From the NCBI GenBank assembly GCA_032718475.1, contig JAUCBJ010002463.1:1-57145 (forward strand): DNA of 57,145 nt, written 5' to 3'. Made by a program: the position numbers and the translations under genes. Below are positions 39,825 through 51,839 of the stretch, in pieces. This stretch comes from Nemertoderma westbladi (Eukaryota; Xenacoelomorpha; Nemertodermatida; Nemertodermatidae). The notes under the pieces were generated by a model. That model made no database searches, had not been told where the DNA came from, and worked only from the letters and a program-made list of their open reading frames with translations. How positions within the stretch are numbered: the first letter of the stretch is position 1; each line of letters opens with the position of its first letter.

Positions 39825-42800
39825 TTAATTGGAAAAGTGTGCGTAAACCATCACTTCACATATGTTCATTGCATGACCATTGTCGGTGAAAATGACCACA
39901 TATCTTCCTCTCTTTCCGTTGCAGTTAATTTGAGTTAAAGCATTGCCATTTGGTACTGTACCGCACAGGGGTTCACCATTCGTTCTTAGGCCGTTCAGCA
40001 AAGATGTTGAAACGCTGTTTACAACATGTACCTTAAGTAAATAATCACAATAATACCATTAAAATTAAATATAACTAAATTATATTGATATAAAAAATAT
40101 ACATAAATTTCCAAAAAATAAGTTCACAACACTTAACTTATCCTTCTCAGAGCCATAATGTGCTTATTTATCAAAAAAATATAATGAGCTACACGACCTT
40201 TACCACGACTTTGCCAAACAACAACTCAGGTCAGGTATTCTATGTCATTGATCAATAAAACTTGACACCTCCATGCAGCATAAAGGAGGTGCCAACTGTG
40301 GCTGAATACACCGACCCTCTTACTAGGGCAAATCTGGTCCTGTAACTAGGACCCCCTTCGTTCTGGATGGGATAAGGACGCCCTTGGTCCTGGATTAAGG
40401 ACCCATATACTTGGTCGCAGGGTATAAGGCCTGGCCAGGCAGATGGTAATCTACCAATGGCTGGTCAGGAGTAAAGTGTTCTCATGTCCACTATGAGTGC
40501 ACTTCACTGCGACCTACACGTGGCAGCAGGGGTACAGGGCATGGCCCAGCAAATGAGCTACATAGCCAATGCAATCATATGCCTCATATCTGATTCCACT
40601 GCGACACCCACCCTGTGAAGTGGCAAACCAGAGTGTGGTATTTGCCCCAAGAGCTGACGCGGCAAAAACGCACCTCCAACCTCCAGTATGGATTACATTA
40701 GCAATGCGGAGGTCCGGCCACTAGAGAGGCCAGTGGAATTACCGGACACAATTGGCCTCACAGGCGTCAGTTATCTCCTGACTGGCTGCCTGTCTCACCC
40801 CCTACTGGAGAGAGAGCAGCCAACAATTATGTGAGTCCCGTTCCTGATGACCTTTCTGGCCCAAAACCTGGTTCACCAGGGAGGCCAAATTGTGAGGGGG
40901 AGAAGGATTCTGGAGTTGGTGGCTACTCTTATATTCCACCCCGACCAACCAAGCCATTGGTGAATCTGAGGAAAGTCACTAGACTAGCCTCAGTTAACAC
41001 TCTAACACTCGGGTCCCCAATGCGACAAGGTGAGCTGACTGCCTTGGCTGCTTCTAGTGTTGGTCTTTTTATTAACTCCAAAAAGACCAAAATTTGGATA
41101 GTTAACTTTGAAAGTCCTCAGCATGTCTCTGATAGGATGAGCATAAGATCAAAGGATGGTATGATCGAGCATGTGGATGACTTCTGTTAACTAGGATCAT
41201 GGATCCGGAAGTCAGGTGAGGACCTTCGAATACGCAAGGGAAAGGTATATGCAGCCCTGAATAGGCTTTCCAGGATTTCGAAGTCACATAGAATTAATCG
41301 GAAACTTAAGGTCCAATTATTTAGAGCAGCAGTAGTTCCAGTGCTCCTCTATGGGAGTCCATACTGGGCTATAACTGCTGATGACACCAAATCTCTGGAT
41401 GGCACATTCACAAGAATGCTACGCCGAGTTCACACAGATATCCAATTTGACACTATATATTATTGGACGTGTCTCATTGGTTCCCCAAACTTGACACTAG
41501 AACAAAGCCGCCTCCGCTTTGAAGGACATTGATTTCCCCATGAGGACCAGCCAGTGCATAATCTTGTACTTTGGCAGCCTTATGGGGTGATTAACCATGT
41601 GGACAGCCCATAACTTTCTTGAGATGCATCTTAAAGGACACTGACCTCGAAGATGCGGATGTTCTAGCACATGTCATGGGTGATAGGGAGTTGTGGTGGC
41701 GCAATTTTGTTGACAAGCCGGCACAGCATTCTTGAAAATGCAGCTACAATGCAGCATGCCGACCCTAGTAGTAGTAGTACCAAACCAATTAAGGTTCCCA
41801 CATACAATATATCAGTAGGATCCATTATTTGATGCTATTGTATATCTTCGCATCAATTGGAATTCCACAAAAAGATCCAAAAACTGTTACGTTTTCATCC
41901 TTGCGAAATGGCACAAACTTATTCGTTATAATTTCTTGTGGGAATAATCTGATCGTTCTGTCAATGTCTATGGATAAATGAGACACTAACACATGAAATT
42001 TAAAGACCCCATGGAGGAAACTATTTATCTACTGTGGGTAGCAGATCTTCATCTACCAACCCAAATCCACCATGGCCTGAAATGCTGTATAAATTACAAC
42101 TTTTTAACTTCCAAAGATTAGGCCAACTGTTGAACTGCAAACGGAGCTGTACCTGCTAACACTTCATGTAATGCCGGCAGCAGTACACATTACATACTTA
42201 TCCAACATCCATATCCACTCTGCCTCCACTTAATTTCAGTCTTAATTACACTTTATAATATACTGTATTTTGTAGTGTTTTTGTTATTAAAACCCATGAC
42301 ACTACTCTGGAGCGGAATCAGTTTCAGTGGAAAGTTCATCTCCACTTTACGAATCATTTCTCAGTGGATAACAGTGATAGATCTCCGCTCTCATTCGGTA
42401 AACTTTCTGTTAACAACCGCTAAATAGTGAAGAAATATATCACTAATACTACTACTACTATAATCGGCCTGCTGCATTGAAACTGCACATTGAGATGCTA
42501 TGCCAGCTTATCAAAAACATTTTGTCACCACCATGCAATCCACAATTGGCAAGCCCAATGCAGCATGAATTAAGAATGCTATGCCGGCTTTTCAGCAAAG
42601 TTGCACCGCCACAACCTCCTACCCCCCCCCCCTGACTTTTGCGAAAGTCATCAAAAAAGGGTCTCAGCCCATTTTTCATAGTCCCTTCCCTTGGACTGAA
42701 GAAAGAATGATGACTGAAGAACAAAGACTGAAGAATGAAGACTGAAGGACGAAGACTGAAGAACGAAGACTGAAGGAGGAAGCCTCCTTGGTCCTTTTCG

Positions 42801-45800
42801 TTTCTTGGAGCCTTCGCCTTGGCCCCCATCCTTGTTGTACCCTTCCTTCTTGGTCACCCAATGTAAACATTTTATAAACATAGCATTATATGGACATGTG
42901 AAAGGTATATGTTAACTTATGTGAATCTCGAAGCATCTACTTGACACCAACCAATGGGCTATCCAAGTCTCATGATAGTCACGGGCTATCCACCATGCAT
43001 ATTCTCTCCATGGAGCTGCCAAAATACAAGATTGTGCACAGGGTGGTCTTCACGGCGAAAGCAATGTCCTGCAAAGCGGATGTGGCGTTGTTCCAGTGTT
43101 AAGCATGGGGGAACCAATGGGACACCTCCAATGTTATATAGTGTCTGGTTAGAGATGTGTGTATTGTACTGGACACAATGAACCCGGCGTAGCATTCGTG
43201 TAAAAGTGCCCTCCAGAGATTTAGTGACTTCAGCAGTTAGAGCCCAGCATGGACTCCCATACAGGAGTACTGAAACTAATGCTGCTCTAAATAATCGGAC
43301 CTAAGGTTTCCGATGAATTCTGTGTGAAGTTTGACTTCCAAATCTTGGAAAGCACATCCAATACTCCCCAGCCCATGCCTCTCACTTCCGTTTAGCATAG
43401 CATTCTTAATGCATGCTGCATTGGTGGATTGCATGGTGGTGGTGGTGACAAAATGCTTTTGATAAGACGGCAATGCCGCAGGCCGATTATAGTAGTAGTA
43501 GTATCAGAGATGTACAGTATTTCTTCACTATTTAGCAATTGTTAACAGAAAGTTTACCGAATGAGAGTGGAGCACTATCACATTTATCCACTGAGAAAAG
43601 ATCAGAGAAGTGGGGCTGAACTTTCCACTCAAGCTGATTCCGCTCCATAGTGTCATGAGTATTAATAACCAAAACACTACAAAATATATTTAATTCAATA
43701 TAGAACATAGGTACAGTATGTAGTGTAGCAGGGGATGGAAGTAGGTCTAAATATGATTAGAAAGTATATCTAGCAGCTCAGTCTAGTAGGTGGTTTAGTA
43801 GTGGTAGTCTAGTAGGTGGGTTAGGCTTTTATTAAGACTGTAAGAAGCATCTTGTCTTGAGTTCGAATAAAGTGTAATTATAATTAAGACTGAAATTAAG
43901 TGGAGGCAGAGTAGATATGAATAAGTATGTAGTATGTAATGTTGCCGGCTCTAAAGTGTTAGCAGGTACAGCTCCGTTTACAGTTCAACATTCTGATTGG
44001 CCTAGAATGGCAACTCACAGTCTAACAGTTAATAATAACATAGTTTTGTACTGTAGTTTAGCAAAAATGATGTTTGTTTGCACTATTTGTGCGTGCAGGG
44101 GTCTTGCATTGTAATTTGCATTGTAAATTTGAAAATGTGTTTTTTTGTGGTTTTAGGCCATTTCAGACACTTCTAGCACTGGGAAAAGTCATATTTTAAA
44201 TAAAAATTTATTTCTAAATGAATTAATTTTACATCGTTTTGTATAAAATGTTGTTTGTTTGAACTAATTTTGCGGGGGTCATGCATTGTCAAAAATTGGG
44301 ATAGTGATGTTTTTTGTGGTTTTGGGCCATGTCAGACACATCTGGCACTGGGAAAGTCATATTTAAAAAAAAAATTTATTTCTAAATGAATTAATTTTAC
44401 ATAGTTTTGTAAAAAATGTTGTTTGTTTGAACTAATTGTGCGGGGGTCATGCATTGTCAAAAATTGGGATAGTGATGTTTTTTTGTGGTTTCAGGCAATT
44501 CACACATTTCCAAAATTTTTTTTTTTCGATCTACCCTAATATACATACAGTAGGAATAGTTTCTGCAGCTGTGGCAATGGCCTCATACCTGTGGCTCATC
44601 TGCATTGTGATGCTTGATCTCACACTAAGCTGTTGTAATGGAGATAACAGATCATGCTGTGGTGGCAAGGCATAATGTCAGATTTGATATCATGGACATT
44701 AAGTCTCACCTTAGCCATAAAGACTAAGGTGAAAAAGGGATAAGAGGTTAAGTGTACTTAACCCTATTAGTACCGGGCTATAAAATGTTGTACAAATACC
44801 GGGGGGGGGGGGGGGGGGTCATATTGACCCCCCCCCCCCTCTAAAATCTACAAATATTTACAAAAACGTCTGATTTTTTGTTTGTACGTAGGTATCACTT
44901 ATCTGGATCCAACCGAAAAAAAAATTTTCGAAAAAATGTACTGGGGTGGTTATATTGCAGCACCAAAATTACAAGTAGTGCACAATTTTCACCAAATTTG
45001 AAAGTTACATTTTCGGCGAATTATTTTTCAATACAGGTTTTCTGGGGTGCAAAATACATTGGAAAATATTAAAAAATGATATGATTACTATAAATGGCTG
45101 TTTAGTCCTTGTGTTTAGAACACAAAATTTTTAATTCACTTATACGATGCTATAAATTCACATTTTCAGGTTTTCGATGGCGCTGATTCTAATGGAATAC
45201 ATTTCTAATATGCCAGATCATTGCTACTTGTATTTTTCGGCGTAATTTGGCAAATTTTGGTGCTAGCACCAAATTTCGTACCCATCACCAAAAAGTACAA
45301 GTTTGCGATGTCCAGTGCTGTTTTTATTGATTCCATCGGATTCAGGACCCTCATAAACCCGTATAACGCAAGAAACAAGGTGATACTATCTACTTATCAA
45401 TTTGCATATTTTCCAAAATTTGGTGCTGGCACAACAATTTTCACCCACCGGCGAAAAATACAAGTTTGAGAACTCTTATGAAATTTTTACTGATTCCATT
45501 GAATTCAGAACCATCACAAACCCGTATAACACAAGAAACAAGGTGACACAATCAATTGATATATTTGATGGTTTTCAAAATTTGGTGCTAGCACCACATT
45601 TTGCACCCACATCCGAAAAATACAAGTTTGAGATGTCTAGTTCGATAATTATATTTTCCATTGAATTCAGAACAGCCATAAACCTCTAAAACGCAAGAAA
45701 TAAATTGTCACAAGCAATTTTATCTATTGAATGGATTTTCAAAATTTCGTGCTAGCACCAAAATTTGCACACAGCACCGAAAAATACAAGTTTGATACGC

Positions 45801-48800
45801 TTGGTGCAACTCGTATATATTTCATCGAATCCAGAAACCCAAAAAACCCCTATTGCGTAAAAAACAAGTTTCAAACGTTCAATTTACAAAATTGACTTAT
45901 TTCAAAATTTGGTGCTGGCACCAAAATTTGGCACCCGCCGAAAAAAACAAGTTTGAAATTTCTAAATCAATTTATATGAATTCCATCCAATTGCTAACAC
46001 CAACAAACCGGTGTAAATCAAAATTAGAGATTTTACAGTTAATATTTAATGAAATGTAATTTTCAAAAAACGTCTCAAAAAAAAGTGCCAAAAGTAGGGT
46101 TAAAAAATAGTGCTATAACTCGAGAACTACCCAATATTTTTGTAAACAGCTTTCACTACTAGGAAAACAATGGATTTTTATGAAAAGTCATAAAATTTCA
46201 GAATCCCAACTGCGTTTGTTTCAGAATTATAATATAAAAACCACGGGTGGGGGTCATATTGACCCCCCCCCCCCCCCCCCGGGTTTAATAGGGTTAAGGA
46301 GAGTTAAGTAACTTGTCTCATGTTCACCAACTAACTGCTGAGTGAGTTGGAGTAGAATGTTAGAGTATCCTCAAGCTCTAGTATCCTTCTTCCCCGTACA
46401 ACGTGGTACCTTTGGTGACCCAGGGTTTGGGCAAGAAAGGTCATCAGGTCATAACTGGCGCTTGTGATGCCATTTTGGTATAATTTTTCCACTGGTTCCC
46501 AATGATCAGACGTCCGCAATATTGTTGTACTCCATAGTGAGGCTTAAGAGTGTTTGTATTTCTCCTCAGCTCTCAGGCCAAATACCCTCCTTGTTTGCCA
46601 TTCCACAAGATTTTGGTGTCGCAGCAGCTAGATGTACTACATGTCAATTGTACTGGGTACACCACTCTCGGCCTATTGTAAAATGATTTATACGATATAA
46701 GTACATACTTACCCTTGAACCAACAATTCGGAAGGCGCAACAATCCTGTCGATTGTAGATATTAACCAAACCAATGGTTAGGTCGTCAAACCCAATATCA
46801 ACCCACCACCAATCCTGTGGTAAATAGTCTAGAGTGTGGAAACAAGAACCACCAGCCCAATGGGAGTTGGTATTGCCATCGACTCCTTTCGAAGATGGTT
46901 TTTGGGTACTCATAACGCTACTCATACCTGTGGGTCTCCCAAAGGCTAAGTTACCTAAAAAAATTGTATGGAATTAATTTCGCACTCTATTGCTAGCAAT
47001 TATTGGTTTTTAACCCTATTAGTACCGGGCTATAAAATGTTGTACAAATACCGGGGGGAGGGGGGGGGGGACCCCCCCCCCCCCCCCCTAAAATCAATCT
47101 ACAAATTTTTACGAAAACGTCTGATTTTTTGTTTGTACGTTGGTATCACTAGTCTGGATCCGACCGAAAAAAAAATTTTCGAAAAAATGCATTGTGGTGG
47201 TTATATTGCAGTACCAAAATTACAAGTAGTGCACAATTTTCACAAAATTTGAAAGTTGCATTTTTCGGCTAATTGCAATTCAATACAGGTTTTCTGGGGC
47301 ACAAAATACATTGGAAAATATTTAAAAATGATATGATTACTATAAATGGCTGTTTAGTCCTCTCTGCGTAAGGAAAAAAAATGAAAAAAACAACTTTTCA
47401 GTTAGAACACAAAATTTTTTATTCACTTATACGATGCTATAATTTCACATTTATAGGTTTTCAAGGGCGCTGATTCTAATGGAATACATTTCTAATATGC
47501 CAGCCAGGTCATTGCTACGTGTATTTTTCGGCGTAATTTGGCAAATTTTGGTGCTAGCACCAAATTTCGTACCCATCACCAAAAAGTACAAGTTTGCGGT
47601 GTCCAGTGCTGTTTTTATTGATTCCATCGGATTCAGGACCCTCATAAACCCGTATCACGCAAGAAACAAGATGATACTATCTACTGATGAATTTTCTTAT
47701 TTTCAAAAATTTATCGATTGAATGGATTTTCAAACTTTCGTGCTACTGTAGCACCAAAATTTGCAAACAGCACCGAAAAAGACCGTTTGATAGGTTTGGT
47801 GCGACTCGTATATATTCCGTCGAAACCAGAACCCAAAAAAAAACCAATTGCGTAAAAAATAAGTTTCAAACAAACAATTTACAAAATTGACATATTTCAA
47901 AATTTGGTGCTGGCACCAAAATTTAGCACCCGCCGAAACAAAACAAGTTTGAAATTTCTAATTCAATTTATATGAATTCCATCCAATTGCTAACACCATA
48001 AAACCGGTGTAAATCAAAAATATAGATGTTACAAATCATATTTAATGAACTGTAATTTTCAAAAAAACGCCTCAAAAAAAGTGCCAAAAGTAGGGTTAAA
48101 AAATGGTGCTATAACTCGAAAACTACCCAATATTTTTGAAAACGGTTTTCACTACTAGGAAGACAATAGATTTTTAGGAAAAGTCATAAAATTTCAGATA
48201 CTCAACTGCGTTTGTTTCAGAATTATAATAAAAAAACCACGGGGGGGGGGTCATATTGACCCCCCCCCCGGGTTTAATAGGGTTAAGGTGTTGAGATTTA
48301 TTAGGGATTAATGCCATCATACAGAATTGCTTAACACCTATAAGTAATGATTGACACTACTTATAATAATGGCTTAATTAATTAATTAATGGCTTAATGC
48401 AACTTGAAGTAATTTGTACTATTAACCAAAACACCAAAACACTAATTAAGTGTTTAGGTACAACAAATGTGTGAGTAATGGGAAATAATATTTCCCCTCA
48501 ATGTATTTAGAAATATTGTATCTAAATATAGGGTAATCATGGTTTTCTTACTATTGGAATTGGAGAGTTATCAAATGTAACAAGCAACTATTGGAACAAA
48601 GTTTTTTTATAGGCGTTCGATTCGAAATATTTAACAATATCTGAATTTCGTTGAGAAACAGCTGTGATATAGGCTTTCAAATATTGTAAGAATTATTCTT
48701 CGCTAGATGCCATTTATTTTATTTAATAAAATACACAATGTTCTAGAATGTGTTATTTATTTTATGAGTTAGTTGGCAACATCGCTATTCCTATCCAATA

Positions 48801-50632
48801 TATCTATTGTGTAGCTATTCATACCTAAACAAAATGTTCCAGAACATAATAATAATAATAAACATAATAATTTTAATAACTGTCTATCTATGCAGTATTG
48901 CAGTATTGTAGTATGCAGTTAGGAACAGTAGCGACGTTTACATTTAGAGTGCAGTCGCAGTGTAGCCTATCTGCCTATGTAGATAGAGAGAGGTGTAGAA
49001 TGTAGAGAGACATTATGAAACGCTCTTATCCAAAAGAGGGACCCGAAACCCCTGAAACGACTTGGCTTCGATATCGATGACAGTTCTTCCGAGTCAGATG
49101 GCGAAGTATCAGACATCGAAACGACTGATGATGAACATGCGGATAATTGTTCTGACTCGGAATCTTCCGATTCTGATCCTATAGATTTGGGCCTTCCTAC
49201 TTACTGGAACCAGTGTTGGTTATGGAAACATCCCACCTGACTGCCTGAGTTGGCGCCTTGGAAACTTGTAACGGGAAACAATGATTCAATAAACTTAGAT
49301 AAGCCTTTCCCTGGGAACTCGTGTCAAGTTGGGTGGCAGAATGCTATTGACGCAACGGAGTTTGCTTTGAAGGATTATGTCGATACGTTTGTTACTGATG
49401 TTTGATTCAAGTACTCTGTGATAGTACGAATAGAAGAATCGCCATACAGCGAGCGAAAATAGCTGAATTACCACCGAACACCTGTACTGGCACTGGTCTG
49501 CTGGTAGCGGTCCGATGGAACTAAAAGTGAAGGACGTTACTCTATTGGAGATGAGGGCTTTTTTAGGACTCGCCCTATAAATATACTACTATAATATCCT
49601 AATAGGCTAATAATAGTCGGTTATAAATATATAAAATAATACATATTAGTCAGGTAACCCAAACCCACTATTTTTCGAAGGAGGTTACTATCATTTATGC
49701 ATTGTATAGAAATAAAAATATTAAAAATTTAGAAAAAAAAAGTAAAAAAAATATATATATATATTAAAAAAAAAAATATATATATTAAAAAATAAATATT
49801 GTATTATATATATTATTTTATGTATATAATATATTTATATACAAATATATGTTGTATACCTAAATATGTGTTACTATATATGTTGTTTTACATGGATAAT
49901 GTTTTGACAATTTTTTCAGAGCCCTAGCATGCAGTTTCAATTGCAGCTTCAGGCGTCAAAGGGTTAATAAATGGAATAAATGGCATTCAGCGAACGATAC
50001 TTCTTGCAATATTTGAACTCATCTTAGCTGTTTCTCAACGAAATTCAGACATTGTTACATATTTAGAATCCTTGTAACGAAAGCTTTCTAGTGATATTTA
50101 TATAGAGAGGTTAATGTGAAAAATGGCGATGATAGGAGATGTGCAATTTCGCAAAAGATACTTTATTAAAACGCTTATTAAAAAAATTTAAAGGCGAAAT
50201 CAAAAATTCCGCCTTCATGGGGTCAACCACGCACGGTGAGTTGAACTAGTTGCGTTTCTAATTTCAAGCAATATGATAAAGATTTGTAAAAAATCTGGGG
50301 GGGGGGGGAGGGGGGGTTCCGTGTGCTATATTACGGTTCATGGTGTATAATACTTTAATCTTTATCTATATTCGAATTAAAAAAATTTTAAACAATGTTA
50401 TATAATGAAAGATATAAGATCAATACTACATCTATGCTATACTGAAGTCACATATGTACTTTTACTTTACCTGTTGGTACAGACTGACAGATTTTGTCAT
50501 CACCAACGCAATGGTTTGAATATTCCGAATACCCCACAATTGTATGACAGAAACGAGTGCGTGATCTTTGATAGGTACCACATTCGCTATCCCATAACCA
50601 TTGGGTTGTGTATTCCGACCAGAAGAAGGTTG
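39825..50632 (-). CDS. TSP1-fucolectin domain gene, last three exons (partial at 5')
   Basis: Minus strand. Exon i, 50632-50471 (162 bp, phases 1-1), is a thrombospondin-1-like module: FFWSEYTTQWLWDSECG, RTRFCH and CVGDDKICQ. Exon ii, 46954-46713 (acceptor TTTTTTAG, donor AGG|GTAAGT), starts NLAFGRPTGMSS and has GVDGNTNSHW, SCFHT, WWWVDIG and IYNRQDCCAFRIVGSR. Exon iii, 40031-39825 (acceptor ACTTAAG), has CGTVPNGNALTQINC, GRYVVIFTDN and ICEVMVYA, then TAA. Exons ii-iii form one complete FTP (eel-fucolectin/tachylectin-4/pentraxin-1) domain; phases agree at both joins. Such proteins are secreted, calcium-dependent fucose-binding lectins; a role in adhesion or immunity is inferred. The introns (about 3.5 and 6.7 kb) are full of transposons. 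Upstream exons, including any signal peptide, are not seen; element C lies in that direction. Confidence 0.85.
40830..41779 (+). pseudogene. LINE reverse-transcriptase C-terminal fragment with (TAG)n tail
   Basis: Frames between 40831 and 41620 read LAASSVGLFINSKKTKIWIV, IEHVDDFC*LGSWI, RISKSHRINRKLKVQLFRAA, PVLLYGSPYWAI, SLDGTFTRMLRRVHTD, LTLEQSRLRFEGH and EDQPVHNLVLWQPYG. This is the typical C-terminus of an RTE/Jockey-type LINE RT and tail domain ('LLYG-x2-W', 'RRLRFAGHC'). In-frame stops and shifts mark it as dead. It ends in CTAGTAGTAGTAGTACC at about 41763-41779, the 3' microsatellite tail. The upstream 40250-40830 region probably belongs to the same insertion. It lies in an intron of the TSP1-FTP gene. 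Confidence 0.75.
42697..42780. repeat. GAAGACTGAAG-type minisatellite
   Basis: Five to six imperfect copies of GACTGAAGAA(C/T)(G/A)AA in the spacer of the large inverted repeat. Confidence 0.7.
42990..43300 (-). pseudogene. LINE RT C-terminal fragment, minus strand
   Basis: Minus-strand reading gives VLLYGSPCWALTA, SLEGTFTRMLRRVH, LTLEQRHIRFAGHCFRRED and PVHNLVFWQLHGE, the same family as the plus-strand copy at 41.3 kb. It is truncated on both sides and lies in the spacer of the inverted repeat. Confidence 0.72.
44062..44520. repeat. tandem repeat with about 185-bp unit, 2.5 copies
   Basis: TTTATTTCTAAATGAATTAA, ATGTTGTTTGTTTGAACTAA and GCGGGGGTCATGCATTGTCA recur with the same spacing. It is satellite-like and non-coding. 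Confidence 0.75.
44762..46293. mobile_element. piggyBac-like non-autonomous element P1
   Basis: Flanked by TTAA (44758-44761 and 46294-46297). Termini CCCTATTAGTACCGGG and CCCGGGTTTAATAGGG are imperfect inverted repeats starting CCC, the piggyBac pattern. Just inside each end lie long G/C runs around TCATATTGACCCCC. The interior has four to five tandem units of about 165 bp, each with GGTGCTAGCACC-type palindromes. No transposase is encoded; the small ORFs inside are repeat artefacts. It lies in a TSP1-FTP intron. Confidence 0.82.
46298..46700. other. intronic stretch between P1 and the FTP exon
   Basis: No supported gene. A 62-codon minus-strand ORF (46331-46519) does not match anything I recognise and has no clear splice partners. 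Confidence 0.4.
47014..48282. mobile_element. piggyBac-like non-autonomous element P2
   Basis: Flanked by TTAA (47010-47013 and 48283-48286). The termini are nearly the same as P1's and the interior is largely the same, but with fewer 165-bp units, giving 1.27 kb against 1.53 kb. It lies in the adjacent TSP1-FTP intron. Confidence 0.82.
48630..50070. mobile_element. decayed element with about 105-bp inverted arms around a piggyBac transposase relic
   Basis: 48630-48745 and 49960-50070 are imperfect reverse complements (shared CTGAATTTCGTTGAGAAACA and ATGCCATTTATT). The interior holds the transposase relic and an A/T microsatellite (about 49730-49810). AGGGTTAA at 49957-49964 resembles a piggyBac end. 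Confidence 0.55.
49015..49580 (+). pseudogene. piggyBac transposase N-terminal relic
   Basis: Frames give an acidic Ser/Asp/Glu stretch (FDIDDSSESDGEVSDIETTD), FALKDYVDTFVTDV, CDSTNRRIAIQRAKI and MELKVKDVTLLEMRAFLGLA. The 'TN-R' and 'VT-x2-E-[ML]-RAFLGL' blocks are characteristic of the start of the piggyBac DDE transposase. Stops and frameshifts occur throughout and the catalytic part is missing. Confidence 0.65.
50299..50317. repeat. G-rich homopolymer tract
   Basis: A run of G with a single A near 50309, in AT-rich intron DNA. 50072-50470 shows no supported gene. Confidence 0.6.
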
Positions 50633-51000
50633 CTGTAACACGAACATTTTTATATAAGAAAGTTTGTTCAAACCTGTCTCAAACCTATCATACTGAGAAA
50701 ACTAAGGTGCTACATGACCTACTATTACTATTACACATCACTGTAACAAATTTATTTAGTGTATACAGACACCTTCAAAATTAAAGAGTAGTGATTAATT
50801 CACTATAGTTTTTGTACAAAATGTGTGGAATGGGTCAACTCAATATCAAGTATTAATTGGTGGACATAGTCTTCAAGACATCACATCAAGGCGGTAATGT
50901 AGACTTTTGCCGGACTTCACATTTTCTGCGATATCTCAAGAACTATTCGCTCTACATTTGTTTTGAAGGCTACCCCCACTAAATCATAGGTCATTGCGGT

Positions 51001-51580
51001 TGTGACGGGATCAAGGGATCCCGACCGGGTTAGGTTTTTATGCGTCACAGCAGGCTGATGGGTGCATACGAAAAAGTTAGAGTTTGATGTTCAACTGAGT
51101 ATAATATAAAAGCAATGATAGCAAATTGGATAAGTGTACAGAACGGTAGCAAGATAATAAATCAGTGTATGGCAGCACCGCAATGACGGTAAAACTACAA
51201 TGCCGGTTTGCAATGAAACTGACTACTGAATAACTGAACCGGTAACTAATATGCATTGATAGTATATGTGATCACTTCTACACTACTGTGGCCTTTCACC
51301 TAGTGGATGATCTCCCTCGCCCCTATTGGCTAATAATCTACTTCACACCTCTCCACTCTCTGGGAGTGTTTCCCCCCCTGTTGGCCCCTGCTGGCTGTTT
51401 CCCCTTCCGAGGTGATTTGACCTCTAACCTTCCCTTTGTATGTGGCTTTGGGGTTGTGTTGTCCCCGGTGATGGTTGTGATACGAGATTAGTTATTGCTA
51501 ATCTCGTATCTCCAACATATTGCTGAAAATGCCACTTCCCATTTTATGAGGGTAATGCGGCGGAATTGAATCCGCTTACA
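51001..51580 (-). repeat. 3' LTR of element C
   Basis: On the minus strand it runs TGTAAGCGGATTC to GATCCCGTCACA, 580 bp. It includes the AATCTCGTATC inverted word and shares ends and several internal blocks with A and B, but is clearly diverged. Confidence 0.8.
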
Positions 51581-51618
51581 CTCCCCCCCATGCTATCTTC
51601 CCGGTAAGAAGATAGCAT
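51581..51618 (-). promoter_or_regulatory. conserved hairpin plus polypurine tract of element C
   Basis: Minus strand: ATGCTATCTTC TTACCGG GAAGATAGCAT (51618-51590), then GGGGGGGAG abutting the LTR start. It is the same as in A and B. Confidence 0.78.
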
Positions 51619-51839
51619 CTACTATAAATGCGCTTCAATTCCGCTGGAACCCGATCTTCTATCGGGTGTGGGATGGAGTTCTTTTCCAGGCCGCTCCCTC
51701 TCGGTATGATATTACTACCCCTTCTTACCCCTCCTTCAACCGAAACCTATGTTGCACCAAGACATCTGACATCTCCATTTGAGACAATTGTGGACTCGTC
51801 ACACAATTTTAAAATCTCTCACTCTCTAAACTCAATCTG

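Larger units (their letters stand above)
42121..44005. repeat. large interrupted inverted repeat containing LINE 3' ends
   Basis: 42121-42600 and 43395-44005 are imperfect reverse complements. Shared words include GTGTTAGCAGGTACAGCTCC, AAGACTGAAATTAAGTGGAG, GTTAACAGAAAGTTTACCGA, and the LINE 3' end with AGTAGTAGTAGTA. The spacer (42601-43394) holds a GAAGACTGAAG minisatellite and an oppositely oriented LINE fragment. It may be a foldback element or an inverted duplication created at LINE insertion. Confidence 0.7.

Noticed and set aside
45221-46059. Plus-strand ORFs inside P1
   Set aside because: They follow the 165-bp tandem units and change frame from unit to unit; no transposase motif.
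46331-46519. Extra exon of the TSP1-FTP gene
   Set aside because: The FTP domain is complete from the two flanking exons with matching phase 0, so an exon here would interrupt it.
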